64,000 nt of DNA from contig MSJH02000779.1 of NCBI GenBank assembly GCA_001931875.2, positions 1 to 64,000 of the forward strand, given 5' to 3'. The stretch comes from Byssochlamys sp. IMV 00236 (Eukaryota > Ascomycota > Eurotiomycetes > Eurotiales > Thermoascaceae). The notes beneath the pieces are model-generated. The model was not told where the DNA came from and searched no databases. It saw only the letters and a program-made list of their open reading frames with translations. Made by a program: the position numbers and the translations under genes. Shown piece after piece: positions 1 to 11,599 of this stretch. Position 1 is the first letter of the stretch; each line of letters begins with the position of its first letter.

Positions 1-3000
1 AAATAATATAATATTAAAGGCTTTAATAATAAGAGAATATAGTATTAATTTTTAATAATAATTAATATTATATAGATAATTATAAAGCTTATTATTTAAT
101 TAGAAGATTACTTAATATAGCTAGTATTTAAATATAGAAGCAATTTATAATATAGTATAATTAATATAAGTATTATAATTATCTTTAATATAGTCTATAT
201 ATTAAGAATTATTATATTTACTTTAATAACTATCTTAGTAGTAATAACTATTATATTCTTTAAAAAAGTTAATTATATTTAATTAAGAGATACTATATTA
301 TATACTTTTAATCTAAGTATATTATAACCTTATTAACTATAATTTCTATCTATAGTATTTATAACTTACCTTATTCTAGCACTTATATAGGCTATAGCTT
401 AAGGCTATACTAAAAAATAAGGGCCTTAATTATTATTTCTATATTAGTTTAATGCCTAATATTATTAGTTTTAATTACTATATTATAAGAACTAGCGTAG
501 TTATATTAGGGGTTAGCCTAGATTTTAAGTCTAACATTATTATATTTATATATTAGATTAATTCTATTAATAAGATATTATATTTATATAAATAGAATAG
601 TTATAGCTTTAATTCCTAGTCTATATAAATTATTATAAGGCTTTACCTCTAGTCTAATTAGTATTATTAATATTACTTTAATTTTACCTTAAGAAATTTA
701 ATAAAAAGGAATTTAATAAGAAGAGAAAATAATAAAAAAAGATTCTAATATTATTATAGTTATATTATAGTTATATTACTAATAATAGTATTAATTTTTA
801 TCTGCTTGCTCTTACTATACTATATAGGCTTTTTTAACTATCTTAATAAATTTAGATACTATAATATTCTCCTATAGCGCTTATATATTATATTTAAAAG
901 ATACGGAAAATTTATTTTATATAGCTAATAATTAACTATATATTTCCCTTATTTCTATAGTATATAATAAATATAATACTTACTAAATAAACCTTTAGGG
1001 AGTTTAGCTAGCTGTAATATCTTATATAGTATAATATAAAGATTTAAGCTATTTTATAGCAGCTGTAGTATTAATCTTAAAATATTTTATAAGCTATAAG
1101 ATTTAATCTTCTTTAATAGAATATATATGTAATATTTTATAGTTATAATTAGATAGCTTAGCTATATATTACTATAGGGCTAAATTATATAATAATACTT
1201 AAATATAGCTTTATATAATAAGTTCTTTTTTTTATTATAGTTAAATTATAGATTTAATTAGTAAAAATATAAATATCTCTATAATAAGTATAGCTTCCTA
1301 CTATTATAATAAGACCTATTTTAATATAGTCTTTATTACTTAGATTAGGGTAAAAATATCTTAGCTCTACTTACTTCTATAGCGTATTATTAATTATAGC
1401 GCTTATTAGTATTACTAGGGCGAATCTAGTATTTAGGTTTACTAAAGAATTATAGCTAAGAGTTTAATTACTAGTTACTATTATTAATCTTGCTATTATT
1501 AATACTATTACTATTATTATTGCTATTATTAATAGCTAGGTTAGCTATTATTCTAAGCTATATTATTTTAAGTTATATTATTTTAACTCGTAAGATATTT
1601 TATTATTTAGTAATTTTAATCTAATATAGCTCTTATATTTTCTACTATTTACTAATTAGATTCTATTATCTGCTAAAATATCTCTATTAATATAATATTA
1701 GACTTAATAGCTACTAGTACTAGGAGTATAACTGGGTTAGTAATATTTACTATACTATTAACATTTACTACTAGCTATATTAAGGCTTTATTTAAATAAT
1801 ATAGCAATAGATTTAAGAAAGAATATAATAGATTAAATAATAAGACCTTTTAATATTTAGCTTCCTAGCTCTAGAAAATAGAATCTTAAAGTCTAAAAAC
1901 TAAATTAAGTAAGATTAAGCGAGGAAGTATAATAATTAGAATTTATAACTTAAGTTACTTCTATTAGTATTTATTTTATAATAAAGCTATAAAGATACTA
2001 TAAAAATATATAGAATATAGTTTACCTAGCAGCTATATAAGTTCTATTATAAAATTAGCTAGGTCTATTATATTAATCTGCTATTTTTAAAAAGCAAAGT
2101 ATTCTATTAATATTAAGGTAAATTTAAGAAAATCTTTAATAATATTATAGAGTATAGATTAATCTATTACCTATAATATAAGAAATAATAAATTATACTA
2201 CTTAAGGAGGAGATATTTATAGCTTAATTTAAAATACTTCAGTATAAGCTAATAAAATATATTTTAAAAAGTTATATCCTAAGTAGTAAGATAAGATAAA
2301 ATTAATAAGATTAATAGTCTTATAGTTAAACTAATCTCTAAACTAAGAAATTATTATTTAAAATATTACTAGATTATATATAAGCTTTAATATTCCTCTA
2401 AATAATATAGGGAGATATTAGCTCTAATCTATCTCTTCTAAAGGCTAGCTTATTATAAAGGCTTAACCTTAGCTTCTTTAAGCAAGATAGATATCTAGTA
2501 AGAGGAAACTAAAGCTAAAATATAATAATACTAGGAATATAAATAATAAAACTAATTATACAACATAGGATTCTAATAAAAAATAGAGCTTTAAATATAA
2601 GTATTCCTAGCTAACCCGTAGTATTCCCAGGCGTAAGATATATAAAGAAATAGCTTAATATAAGTAATTTAATAAAAGATATTAAATTAGGACTAATAGA
2701 GGCAGAACTTAATAATATTAAGATAAATTTTAATAAAAGATAATATAGAGAATAAATAATATAAAGACTTTAATAATAATAGATAATTTTATATATAATA
2801 GGGAAGAGACTACAGATAATCTGCTAGCGTTAAGAGCTAGCTTAAAATAATAATAATTAAATAGTATAGCAGATTATTATAATAGTTTTCAGGATACTCT
2901 TAATAATAGTTAGGCCTTAGATAATCTAGATATACTACTAAATTAATATAGTATAGGGGATAAAGAAGTTATCCTTCTATTAGCTATATAAGGAAGTAAC

Positions 3001-3048
3001 TATATAGCTAAGTTATTAGCCTAAGGCTCCTGCACCTCGCACCTTTAT
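1..3048. other. RIP-degraded A/T-rich DNA, no gene recognised
   Basis: The stretch is almost entirely A/T with very few CpA or TpG dinucleotides, the usual footprint of RIP on old repeats. All six frames are broken by frequent stops. I could not align any part with the other elements in the window, so the parent transposons are unknown. Slightly richer patches (around 780-870 and 2600-2640) show no recognisable domain. Confidence 0.6.
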
Positions 3049-3115
3049 ACCTTACTAAGACAGTAGGCAGGCGACGCTAAGATAGCATTATATGCTATAT
3101 CTATGCTAGTAAGGT
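3049..3115. repeat. Small nested inverted repeat in a GC-richer patch
   Basis: A 9-bp perfect inverted pair, ACCTTACTA at 3049-3057 and TAGTAAGGT at 3107-3115, encloses a second 7-bp pair (ATAGCAT 3082-3088, ATGCTAT 3092-3098). It lies in a patch that kept CpG, CpA and TpG, unlike its surroundings. It could be the remains of a short TIR element or a chance hairpin. No target duplication is evident. Confidence 0.35.
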
Positions 3116-3339
3116 ATATTAAATTAATACGCAGCTTATATAATATTAGGTTTTAATTAGTTAAATAATATAGTAAGAGTATATTAAATTCTATTTTTAA
3201 TATTACTATAAGATTTAAATATTATAGTAAATTAAGAATAATATAAGAAGTTAAAATTTAATAAATCTAGATAATTTCTTATTAAGCTAAGTATTCGCGT
3301 TAAGCTAGCAGATTCGCGCTGCGCCGATTAAATTACATA

Positions 3340-3620
3340 GAGTTTTAAACTGTTAGCTCGGACAGACTAGCAGCTTAAATACCCTATTAATTTTCTTAAG
3401 AGTTTTACTATAACTTACGGTATTTCTTTATAAAAGAATAAAATTTTAAAGATATACTAATAGCATTATCTAAATAGATATGTTTCTAATATATTTTAAT
3501 AAATAGTGTTAACTGTTTTGCCCATAAGGTATTGCAGATAGGGGATTTATAGGTAAGTAAAGCGACTATTTACGCAAATAGCCGATTTAACAGTCTATCC
3601 GAGCTGACGGTCTAAAACTC
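3340..3620. mobile_element. MITE copy 1 (TA target duplication, long TIRs)
   Basis: This is a non-autonomous 281-bp element flanked by TA on both sides (3338-3339 and 3621-3622). Its ends are inverted copies: GAGTTTTAAACTGTTAGCTC on the left answers to GAGCTGACGGTCTAAAACTC on the right, with more matching bases inward, such as CGGACAGAC against GTCTATCCG. It is homologous end to end with the copy at 11306-11596. TA duplication suggests mobilisation by a Tc1/mariner/pogo-type transposase; that is inference from the family rule. It has no coding capacity. It is less RIP-mutated than its flanks but more so than copy 2. Confidence 0.8.
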
Positions 3621-3834
3621 TACTAGGTTTTACCCTATTAATCTATATATAATGCGCCTTTCTAAGGGGGCTAAAGGTAATATTCTTATAGTACGCTATC
3701 CTATATATATTAAATCTCCTAAATTTAATATTAAGTTATATACTTAATTAGTAGCGCTTAATAATTTTTATAGCTCTCTCTTAGCTATAAGATACTTAGT
3801 ATCCTTGAATATTATATTTATTATCTATATCTTA

Positions 3835-4320
3835 TCTTGCAGTTATATTTAATCTCTAATAAAATAGTATTTTTATAATTTAACTATTATAATAATTAAA
3901 CTAATAGATTCTATCTTAAATACTATAGAGAAGTATAGTTAAATAAGTTTTTATAATATTTATCTTTATTTTACTCTCTTTTTATATAATACTTAATATC
4001 TAATTAATTAGTTAATAGAGAATATAGATATTATTTTAATAATAATAATAAAACTATTTTAAAGCTCTTTAACTATTTAGTAAATTAGTTTAAGGTAATC
4101 TCTTATATTAATTTATAATTTCTATTTATTATATATTTCTCTCTAATATATTCTCCTTTTCTCTTAAAGTAGATAAGGGTAGTATTAGTAGCTTAGTTTA
4201 ATTAATTTTACTTAAAGGGCTAATAAGTATAAATAGATATAAATAACGCCGTTAACTTATTATTACTAGCTTCTATTTTAATACTTAAATAACTTTAATA
4301 TAGTATAATAGAGGATTTTA
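3835..4320 (+). repeat. Fragment homologous to the interior of Helitron 1
   Basis: The segment aligns with about 10567-11160 of the large Helitron. Shared blocks include GAGAATATAGATATTAT (near 4019 and 10753) and a stretch ending TTTTAATACTTAAATAACTT (near 4268 and 11131). It may be a piece of a third Helitron copy or of another repeat that also sits in the Helitron. Similarity fades on both sides and no ends were found. There is no open reading frame. Confidence 0.55.
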
Positions 4321-5918
4321 GTAACGCCCTATAGAGGACTATAATATAAGGAATTTTCTTATTCGGATACTATTTGAAATTATTAAAAGTAAGTAGTCTA
4401 TATAGTATATTTACTAGTGTTATTATAATAAGCCAGGTAGCTTATATTATAAGCTACTTAGCTTATTGCAAATTTATCCTAATTAAAAAGCTAGCAGTAT
4501 CTCTTAATATCTAACTAAGCTATATTAAATATAGGGTTAAATATTTTAAAGTTTTTTTTTACTATAAGATAGTAATAGAAAATCTATATCCTTAGGAGTA
4601 TTATTATTTGCAAAGGCGCTAAATATAAATACTCCTTAGTCCTTAGGCCTAGATTAATTACCCCTATTTTAATTTAAAACTCTAATAAATCTATCTTTAA
4701 GCCTAGTATTACTACTAGATAATAATAGCTATAGCAAAATAAATCTAATTAACCTACTATTACTTCTACTCTAGGACTAATTAAACTACTATAAAAGAAA
4801 AGAGGACTAAATAAAAAAAAAGCTTACGCTTTTTTAGATATATAATAGGCTTTATTAAAGATATTTAAATAAGTCGCTTTAATTATTTTAGACGCGTGTC
4901 TCTAGAACCTATTAGTATAAAATAAAGATTTATTATAGTTGGGTCTTATATTAATAGCGAGTTAAATAAATAATAAATACTTAAAGGATAGATCTAGAGT
5001 TAAATAAAACAGGCAATAAATATAAACTATAATTAAACCTGCAAATAATAATTAATAAATAGATTAGCTAGAAAGACCTTAAATATAAAAATTAATTAAA
5101 AATAAAGGCTAAGTTAATAGCTAAATAAGCCGATCTTAGAAAGAATAGTTAATATTAGATTAATTTAATACTAAGTATAGGATTAAATAAGCAGAAGATA
5201 ATAGTATTAGATAATTCTTTAAAACTAATAATATTAGACTTAGAGAGTCTAATAAGCTCTTCTATCCTTAAATAGAGCTCTATAACTAATAGCTAAATAA
5301 GATATTTAATTGCTATAAGCCTAGCAAAATTAATAAAGAGATTATAACTAAATATTAAACCTAAGAATAATACAGAGAGAATAGCCGAGACTATTAAGAG
5401 AATAAAGATAGACCTTAATAATTTAAAATCCTTTATTAAGGAGCTTTTTATAATATAGTTAAAGAGGCTTAATAATTTTAAATCTTTTACTGTAAAAGAG
5501 CTTAGCAATTTAAAGTTAGCTATTATAGAACTAAAGTTAGTAGCTAAAGATCTTTAAGCAATTAGCTTAAATAAATTTTTTAAGCTTAGGTATATTATTA
5601 GAGATATTCTAGGGCATTTATATTATTAAGAGAAGTAAGGATCGGTTATAAATAATTATCTAATAAAGGAGGTTATATAATATAGCGAGAACTAATTAAA
5701 TTCCCCTATAAATATATTATAATATTTGTTAGGAGAATAGATATAGTATAGACTATAGCTACTGCCTACTTAACTAGTTATAGATTAATATCTAGAGTAT
5801 TTATATATTAATAGGTCTATATAATACTAAATACTTATTCTATTAATATATAGTCTAAGAATAGCTTTATATTAAAGTTTATCTCTAAAGGCGTTAGGGT
5901 CTTAGTCTACTTATATAG
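4321..5918. other. RIP-degraded DNA, origin unresolved
   Basis: No domain is recognisable. From about 4900 to 5640 the plus strand is purine-rich and reads as a lysine/glutamate/asparagine-rich, stop-riddled translation, which is typical of decayed transposon coding sequence such as a gag, but no motif confirms this. The only long uninterrupted frame, minus strand 5293-5508 (71 codons), lies antisense to this stretch and has no sign of being a gene. Confidence 0.45.
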
Positions 5919-5923
5919 AGTTA

Positions 5924-6065
5924 TTTTAGTGCCCCTAGGGGCTCCAGTAGTGGTTGCCCGCGCCAGCAGCTAGCTTAGTCAGCAGAGTAGTAGCCAGATA
6001 GATTAGTTTAGCTTAATTAAGCCCCTAAATAGTTTCTCAATTAAGTATCTTTATCAGCTCTAAGA
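5924..6065 (+). repeat. 5' LTR of copia A
   Basis: The LTR is 142 bp and starts TTTTAGTGCCCCTAGGGG, containing the palindrome CCCCTAGGGG. It ends AGCTCTAAGA. It is homologous to 20500-20641 and, in reverse, to 38828-38964 and 43681-43817. It is much richer in G/C and CpG than the element's interior, so RIP has largely spared it. Confidence 0.9.
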
Positions 6066-7592
6066 GGTTATAAGCCTAGCTTAGCCTTATTACTATTTTA
6101 AATAAGATAAGCTAGATACCTTAAAGCTTTAATTCTTCAATTAAACAATATTTAAGATAAGGAGTTAAACTAATAAATCTTTACCCCTAAATAGATTAAT
6201 TCTTTAAGATAATAACCCTATTTCTAATATTAACTCTCCTAATAGCCCTAGCAGTTATAATTTATTAAGAATTAAAGCTGCTAAAGATTATATAGGATAA
6301 AATATTTATAATGGCTAAATAATTAATTGATAATAATAACTTTAATAACTAGCTCTAGCTAGTTAAGGAAGTCTTTAAAACTATAGACTGCAAAGACTTA
6401 ATTAATATATTTATTAAAAGACCTATATTTTAAGACAGAGCTAAAGTCTATAAGATATAAAGAAAGCTTAGCTTAATAATAAAAAGCTAGATTAGCAGTC
6501 AGATAGACTATAAGCTAATTAAAATTATTAGAATTATGCTTAATAAGCTAATCTACGCAGATAAGTATATTAAAATAATTAAAAAAGTTATTAATTATAC
6601 TATAGCTTAGCTTTAGGCAGATTCTTTATATTTTAGTAAGCTATTATTATAACTAAATCTTAATATAGAATAATTAAATAATATATTACTGAGTTTAGAG
6701 ATTATATAATAAAATTAAATAATATAAGCTTAACTCTCTCGCCCTTTAGTGCAGCAATACTAATGCTTAAACAGCTTAAATCTAAAATATTAGTTTATAT
6801 TAAATAGGCTTAATAAATTAAACCTCTAATAGATATAATAATAGAGAAATTTTAATAACTTAGCTTTAAAGCTATTAATTAAGCTAAATCTTATAAGAGT
6901 GCTTAAGCAGTCCCTATTATATCTGTAAATAAAACTCCTATTTAAGAGACTAGGCAGTTAAATAGATTATTAAAGGGTTTATCTCTAGATAAAAACCCTC
7001 TAGACTTTGTTTATAAGATATATAAGAAGAAGCTGTTTTTTAAAGATAAATATAAATATTATTATATACTTAAATATAATTTTGCAGATTATTACTGCCT
7101 TAAAGAAAAAATACCTAATTAATAGCGCTTATTAAAGGGCATTTAAACTCTGCTAAATTAGAAAAAAATTAACTTTAGTTTATAAAAATAAGATAAAGAG
7201 AAAAAGGATTTTAATAGCTTTATAGGGATAGCAGTTTTAATAATATTTATCCTATTAACTAGCTAAATAGCAGACTTAAGAGTATATAGAAATATATATA
7301 ATAATAAATTTTAATTTATTAAGTATAGAGACTTTACTAGCAAAGAAAAGCAATAATATAAATATAACTATACTAATAATATCCCAGGTAAAAGTAAAGG
7401 TAAAGGTATTATTAGATTAGACCTAGAGCTTAATAGTAGTTATATAAATAGTATCTTTATCTATATTCTATATATACTAAAGTAAAAATACTGTTTATTT
7501 TCTATAATCTAAAATAAAATACTATATAAAATATAGCATAACTTTTAAGATAATAGACTAATAGATATAGATATTAATTAGGTTATTAAATA
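6066..7592 (+). pseudogene. Copia A gag and start of pol, RIP-inactivated
   Basis: This is the remnant of the capsid/nucleocapsid coding region of copia A, upstream of integrase. It aligns colinearly with about 42140-43680 (minus strand) in copia B, for example around 6950-7010 against 42730-42790, where AAGGGTTTATCTCTAGATA answers to its reverse complement. Around 7050-7100 lies the decayed zinc-knuckle region, ending ATTACTGCC, in which most Cys and His codons are now Tyr. In copia B two cysteine codons of the same motif survive. Stops are frequent in all frames. The region ends abruptly at the Helitron insertion, after GGTTATTAAATA. Confidence 0.75.
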
Positions 7593-7765
7593 TCTAAGTA
7601 AATGTTATAAAACTTAAGCGTAAAGCGCGTTAGGCTAATTAGATCCTCTTAGGTCTCTTAGGCCAATTAAATCCGCTTAGATAAGCTTTATATTTATATA
7701 ATATAATTAACTATGCAGAAGCCTAGGGAGATTTAGGGCCTCTTATTAGCTAAGAAGAAATACTA

Positions 7766-8005
7766 AGTTAGTATAATTATATATAATAACTATTTATAAA
7801 AATATTAAAACTTTTTAGACCTGCTAATTTTTAGGTCCTCTAATTAATTATATTAAACCAGTATAGTTATATATAATAACTATATATATAAATATTAAAA
7901 TACTTTAGACCTGCTAATCTTTAGCTTCTTTTATTAGCTTAAGGTCTATACTAAGCTAGTACAGTTACATATACCTATTATATATATAAATATTAAAATC
8001 TTTCT
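7766..8005 (+). repeat. Three degenerate tandem copies of a ~90-bp unit near the Helitron 5' end
   Basis: The units start near 7769, 7861 and 7960. Each contains a variant of AGTATAGTTATATATAATAA, then ATAAATATTAAAA. The first two continue with TTTTAGACCTGCTAAT (or CTTTAGACC...) and a T-rich tail; the third is shorter and more diverged. Subterminal tandem repeats are known from other transposons. A functional role here is only a guess. Confidence 0.65.
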
Positions 8006-9164
8006 ATAGTTAATATTATTGCTACTATATCTATTATTTTAAAATATATATATTATAGTATAACACTAAATTACTATATAATATTAACGCTTATATTAAA
8101 TCTCTTATACTAATTAATTCTTAAGTTCTAACTAATTATAAAATATTAACTGGCTAAGAAATAAAATTAAAGATATAGAATACTTCTAGAGCTAATAGCG
8201 CTATTATTAGTATACTTTAATAGCGCCTTAATAGCTATTGCGCTATAATATATTTAATACTCTAAGAAGATTACCGCTATCTAAAAATATTATTATCTTA
8301 TAATTATTAATTTAAATATAAATTATTATACCTTTAATAATAGGCTTAATATTAATATCTAGTGTTAATATATAGTAGGTGTTATTATTATTACTACTAT
8401 TATTATTAAATAACCTGCTATAATTATAATTATTAAAATAAGATATATTTAATAGTATTTAGGACTTCTCTACCTATAATTTTCTATTATTTTCGCGCCC
8501 TAAGTTTTTAATCTTACTTAGTTTATTTAGTTTACTTAGTTTAGCGGGAGGCAAGATATATTTAAGCTATTAATAAGCTATATTAGTTAGTAAGAGATTA
8601 ACTATATTTAGGGAAAGAGATATTTACTATATCAGTTTTTATATTTTTATATATAACCCCTAATAAGACCCGACTAAAATTGCGCATTTAATTAATAAGA
8701 TAATATTTTTAATTATTATATAAGCCGCTAGCGTAATTATCTTTGCCTAGTTACTTTATTAAAAAAAGATATATTTAAAATTAGGTTAGGAGTATTAAAG
8801 ATATTAAAGATTAAGGCTATATCCTCTATAGCAGGTTAGTTAGTTCTAGTTATATAATAAACTTTAGAGTAATAAGGTATATTAGCAAGATATTAAGATT
8901 TTATAATATTTATATAACTCTTTTTATATAATAGATAGGATATCTCTTATAAGATTAGTTCCAGTCCCCAGGATTACTTTATCTTATCTTATTCCTAAGT
9001 ATTAACCCTAAGATAAATTACTATACCTCGCCTTATTTTTCTATTATATCTTATCTTAATTTTTTAATATATTATTATTCTAGCTATCTTAATATTAATA
9101 TAAGGCCTGCGCTTTTAGAATTATTTAGGCTATATTTAATAGTTTTTAGCAGTATTATATATTA
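8006..9164. other. Helitron 1 5' interior without recognisable gene
   Basis: The DNA is RIP-altered with stops in every frame and no motif I recognise. A less altered patch around 8480-8540 keeps CGCGCCC and GCGGGAGGC. It could be non-coding leader or a decayed cargo gene. Confidence 0.4.
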
Positions 9165-9229
9165 GTATAATCTATATAATCTATATAATCTATATAATCT
9201 ATATAATCTATATAATCTATATTATCTAT
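9165..9229. repeat. Minisatellite of 9-bp unit CTATATAAT
   Basis: About seven near-perfect head-to-tail copies of the 9-mer CTATATAAT (seen as TATAATCTA in another phase) run without interruption and then degrade to CTATATTATCTATC. The near identity of the units in an otherwise heavily mutated region points to expansion after most of the RIP. Confidence 0.85.
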
Positions 9230-11305
9230 CTGCCAAAAGGGGCTATATTAAGTATATATTTAAGGCCTAGTTATATATAATAGGATATTTATATAAGCTT
9301 ATATACTAACTATTTATTATATTTATCTAAATTATACCCTTATATTATATTTAATATAGTAGTTATATATCTTTTAATATAAAATATAATAACTGCTAAT
9401 AATAGCTTATAAAAGGGGTATCTATATAGATTAATAACTATAAGTACTATTTATAATATAGTTATAATATATATATAAGTCTTAAATAATTCTAATATTA
9501 TAGGTATATATAATAATAACACTTATTATTAAGTTTAATAATAATTTAAGTATAAGTAGCTATTCCTGTAGAGATAGGGGCTTAATCTATATCTTTTATT
9601 TCTAGCAGCTAGTCTTACTGCTAGATTCTATCTATATTATTATCTTATATATTATTATCAGTATCTTTTATAATATTAATAAGATAGTTATCTTTACTAC
9701 TCTTATTATTATTTATAGATTTCTTTATAAATTATACTATAATTAAATTATTATTATAAAGTATATTCTCCTTTAAATTAGTTAGGTTCTCCAATAAATC
9801 CTCCTTTAATAGGTTCTCTTTTTAAGCTATTTTAATAACCTCTAACTTATCCTATATACCCTTATAGAGTTTATATTATGCGCAATTCTATCTTTATATA
9901 TAAATATATTAATAAACTTAGCTAGAGAAGTCTTAATCTTAGTTCTCTAGTTATAAATCTAGTAATAATTATAAGCAGTCTTTTTTCCTTATCCTAGAGG
10001 CTATATAGCCTATATATTACCCTCTATATCATATAAACCCCTAATATTAGAATTATTTTATAAGGAATATTATCTATAATATCTATAATAATTATCTTTA
10101 AATATCCTAAAGTAAACCTTTTATAGAGATAATTAGAGTTAAATTATAAGCTATTAGAATTATTCCTAGGGCCTTTTATTTATTAATAGTAAAATAGCAA
10201 TAGTTATTTTTTAATTATATAGATATTTAATATAAATATTACTATATTTTATTCTAGAGCTATAAGATTATTACTAATAATAATACTTTTAATTATTGCT
10301 GCAAGAATAGTAGTATTAAGCTTAGTTTTAATATAGAATTAATATAGGAGCTATTATTATTATTAAAAGAATACTTTAGTAATAATAATATAGAGTTAAT
10401 TCTTTTTTATAAAAATATCTGGTTAATTAATATATTATTAATATTTATCTTTATAGCCTATATAAACAATTAATATTTAGCCCCTTAATAATATTAGCAG
10501 GTCTTTTAATTACAGAGAATATTTTATTATTAAATTAGCCCCCTAAATAAAGTAATATTTTTTTTATATAATTATATTTAATCCCTAATAAAAGTAGTAG
10601 ATATCTTTATAATCTGGCAATTTTAGTAATAGAACTGGCAGGCTTTATTCTAAATATTATAAAGGAGTATAGTTAGGCAAGTTTTTATAATATCTGTCTT
10701 TATCTTACTAAATCCCCTTTTATATAATAATTAATGCCTAATTAGTTAGAAGAGAATATAGATATTATCTTTAATTATAATAATATAATAGATAATAATG
10801 CCTATTCTAGAGATAATAGTAATATATTTTAAATTATTTTTAAATATAACCTATAGCTATAATATTAAGATTAATATAAAGATAAAACTAAGGAGATTAT
10901 ATTAGCTCTCTAGGGCTCCTTAATTATTCAGCAAGTTAGTTTAAGATAATATCTTATATTAATCTATTATTTACACCTACTATATATTCTTCTTTAATAT
11001 ATTCTTCTTTTTTTTTTAAGATAAAAAGGGTTAGCACTGGCAGCTTTAGCTGCTAGATCTTATTTATATAAGATAAGAGTATTAATAGATATAAATTATA
11101 CCGCTTACCTATTATTGCTAGCTTTTATTTTAATACTTAAATAACTTTAATATAGCATAATATATTAGCTATCTTTACCAGCAATTTATTATAAATCTAT
11201 AGTTATTTATAAAGCAGTATAAATTAGATTAGTTTAAATAGAACTAGCAAAAGCTTTAGGCCGAGAGATATAATATTATTAGGACGGCCCTTACTATTAT
11301 TACTA
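9230..11305. other. Helitron 1 interior, possible minus-strand coding remnant
   Basis: Between about 9590 and 10170 the plus strand is pyrimidine-rich, so any coding sequence was probably on the minus strand, opposite to the Rep-helicase. The translation is stop-riddled and I recognise no family. The part from about 10567 to 11160 recurs at 3835-4320. The part from about 11150 to 11305 is shared with the second Helitron (from about 28725). Confidence 0.4.
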
Positions 11306-11596
11306 GAGTTTTAGACCGTCGCCTCGGACAGACTAGCAGCTCAGTCACCCCATCAATTTGCTTGGGAGTTTTACCATAACCTACCGTATCTCTTAACGGA
11401 AAGATAAAATTTAAAGTATATATTAATATAATCATCTATATAGACAGGTTTTCAATATATTTTAATAAATAATGTTAGTTGTTTTAGTCATAGTTAATGT
11501 TAAGGCGTCGCAAACAGGGAATTTACGGGTAAGTAAAGCGACCATTTATGCAAATGGCCGAGCTGGCAGTCTGTCCGAGGCGACGGTCTAAAACTC
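11306..11596. mobile_element. MITE copy 2, inserted in Helitron 1
   Basis: This is a 291-bp element flanked by TA (11304-11305 and 11597-11598). The terminal inverted repeats are nearly perfect over more than 30 bp: GAGTTTTAGACCGTCGCCTC at the left is mirrored by GAGGCGACGGTCTAAAACTC at the right, and the match continues inward through CGGACAGAC / GTCTGTCCG. The second Helitron lacks it at the matching place (about 28875-28890), which shows insertion. Copy 2 keeps many CpA, TpG and CpG sites, so it is the younger or less RIP-affected copy. There is no coding capacity. Confidence 0.9.
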
Positions 11597-11599
11597 TAG

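Noticed and set aside
3835..4320. A separate third Helitron insertion
   Set aside because: Homology to the Helitron interior is clear, but no Helitron ends or Rep sequence adjoin it, so only a repeat fragment is claimed.
5293..5508. 71-codon open frame on the minus strand
   Set aside because: It is the only long frame, but its composition (Leu/Ile/Ser/Lys/Phe) is what A/T-rich DNA gives by chance. It runs antisense to a purine-rich decayed coding stretch, has no recognisable domain and no supporting context.
9165..9229. CRISPR-like array
   Set aside because: The units are 9 bp head to tail without spacers, and the setting is fungal.
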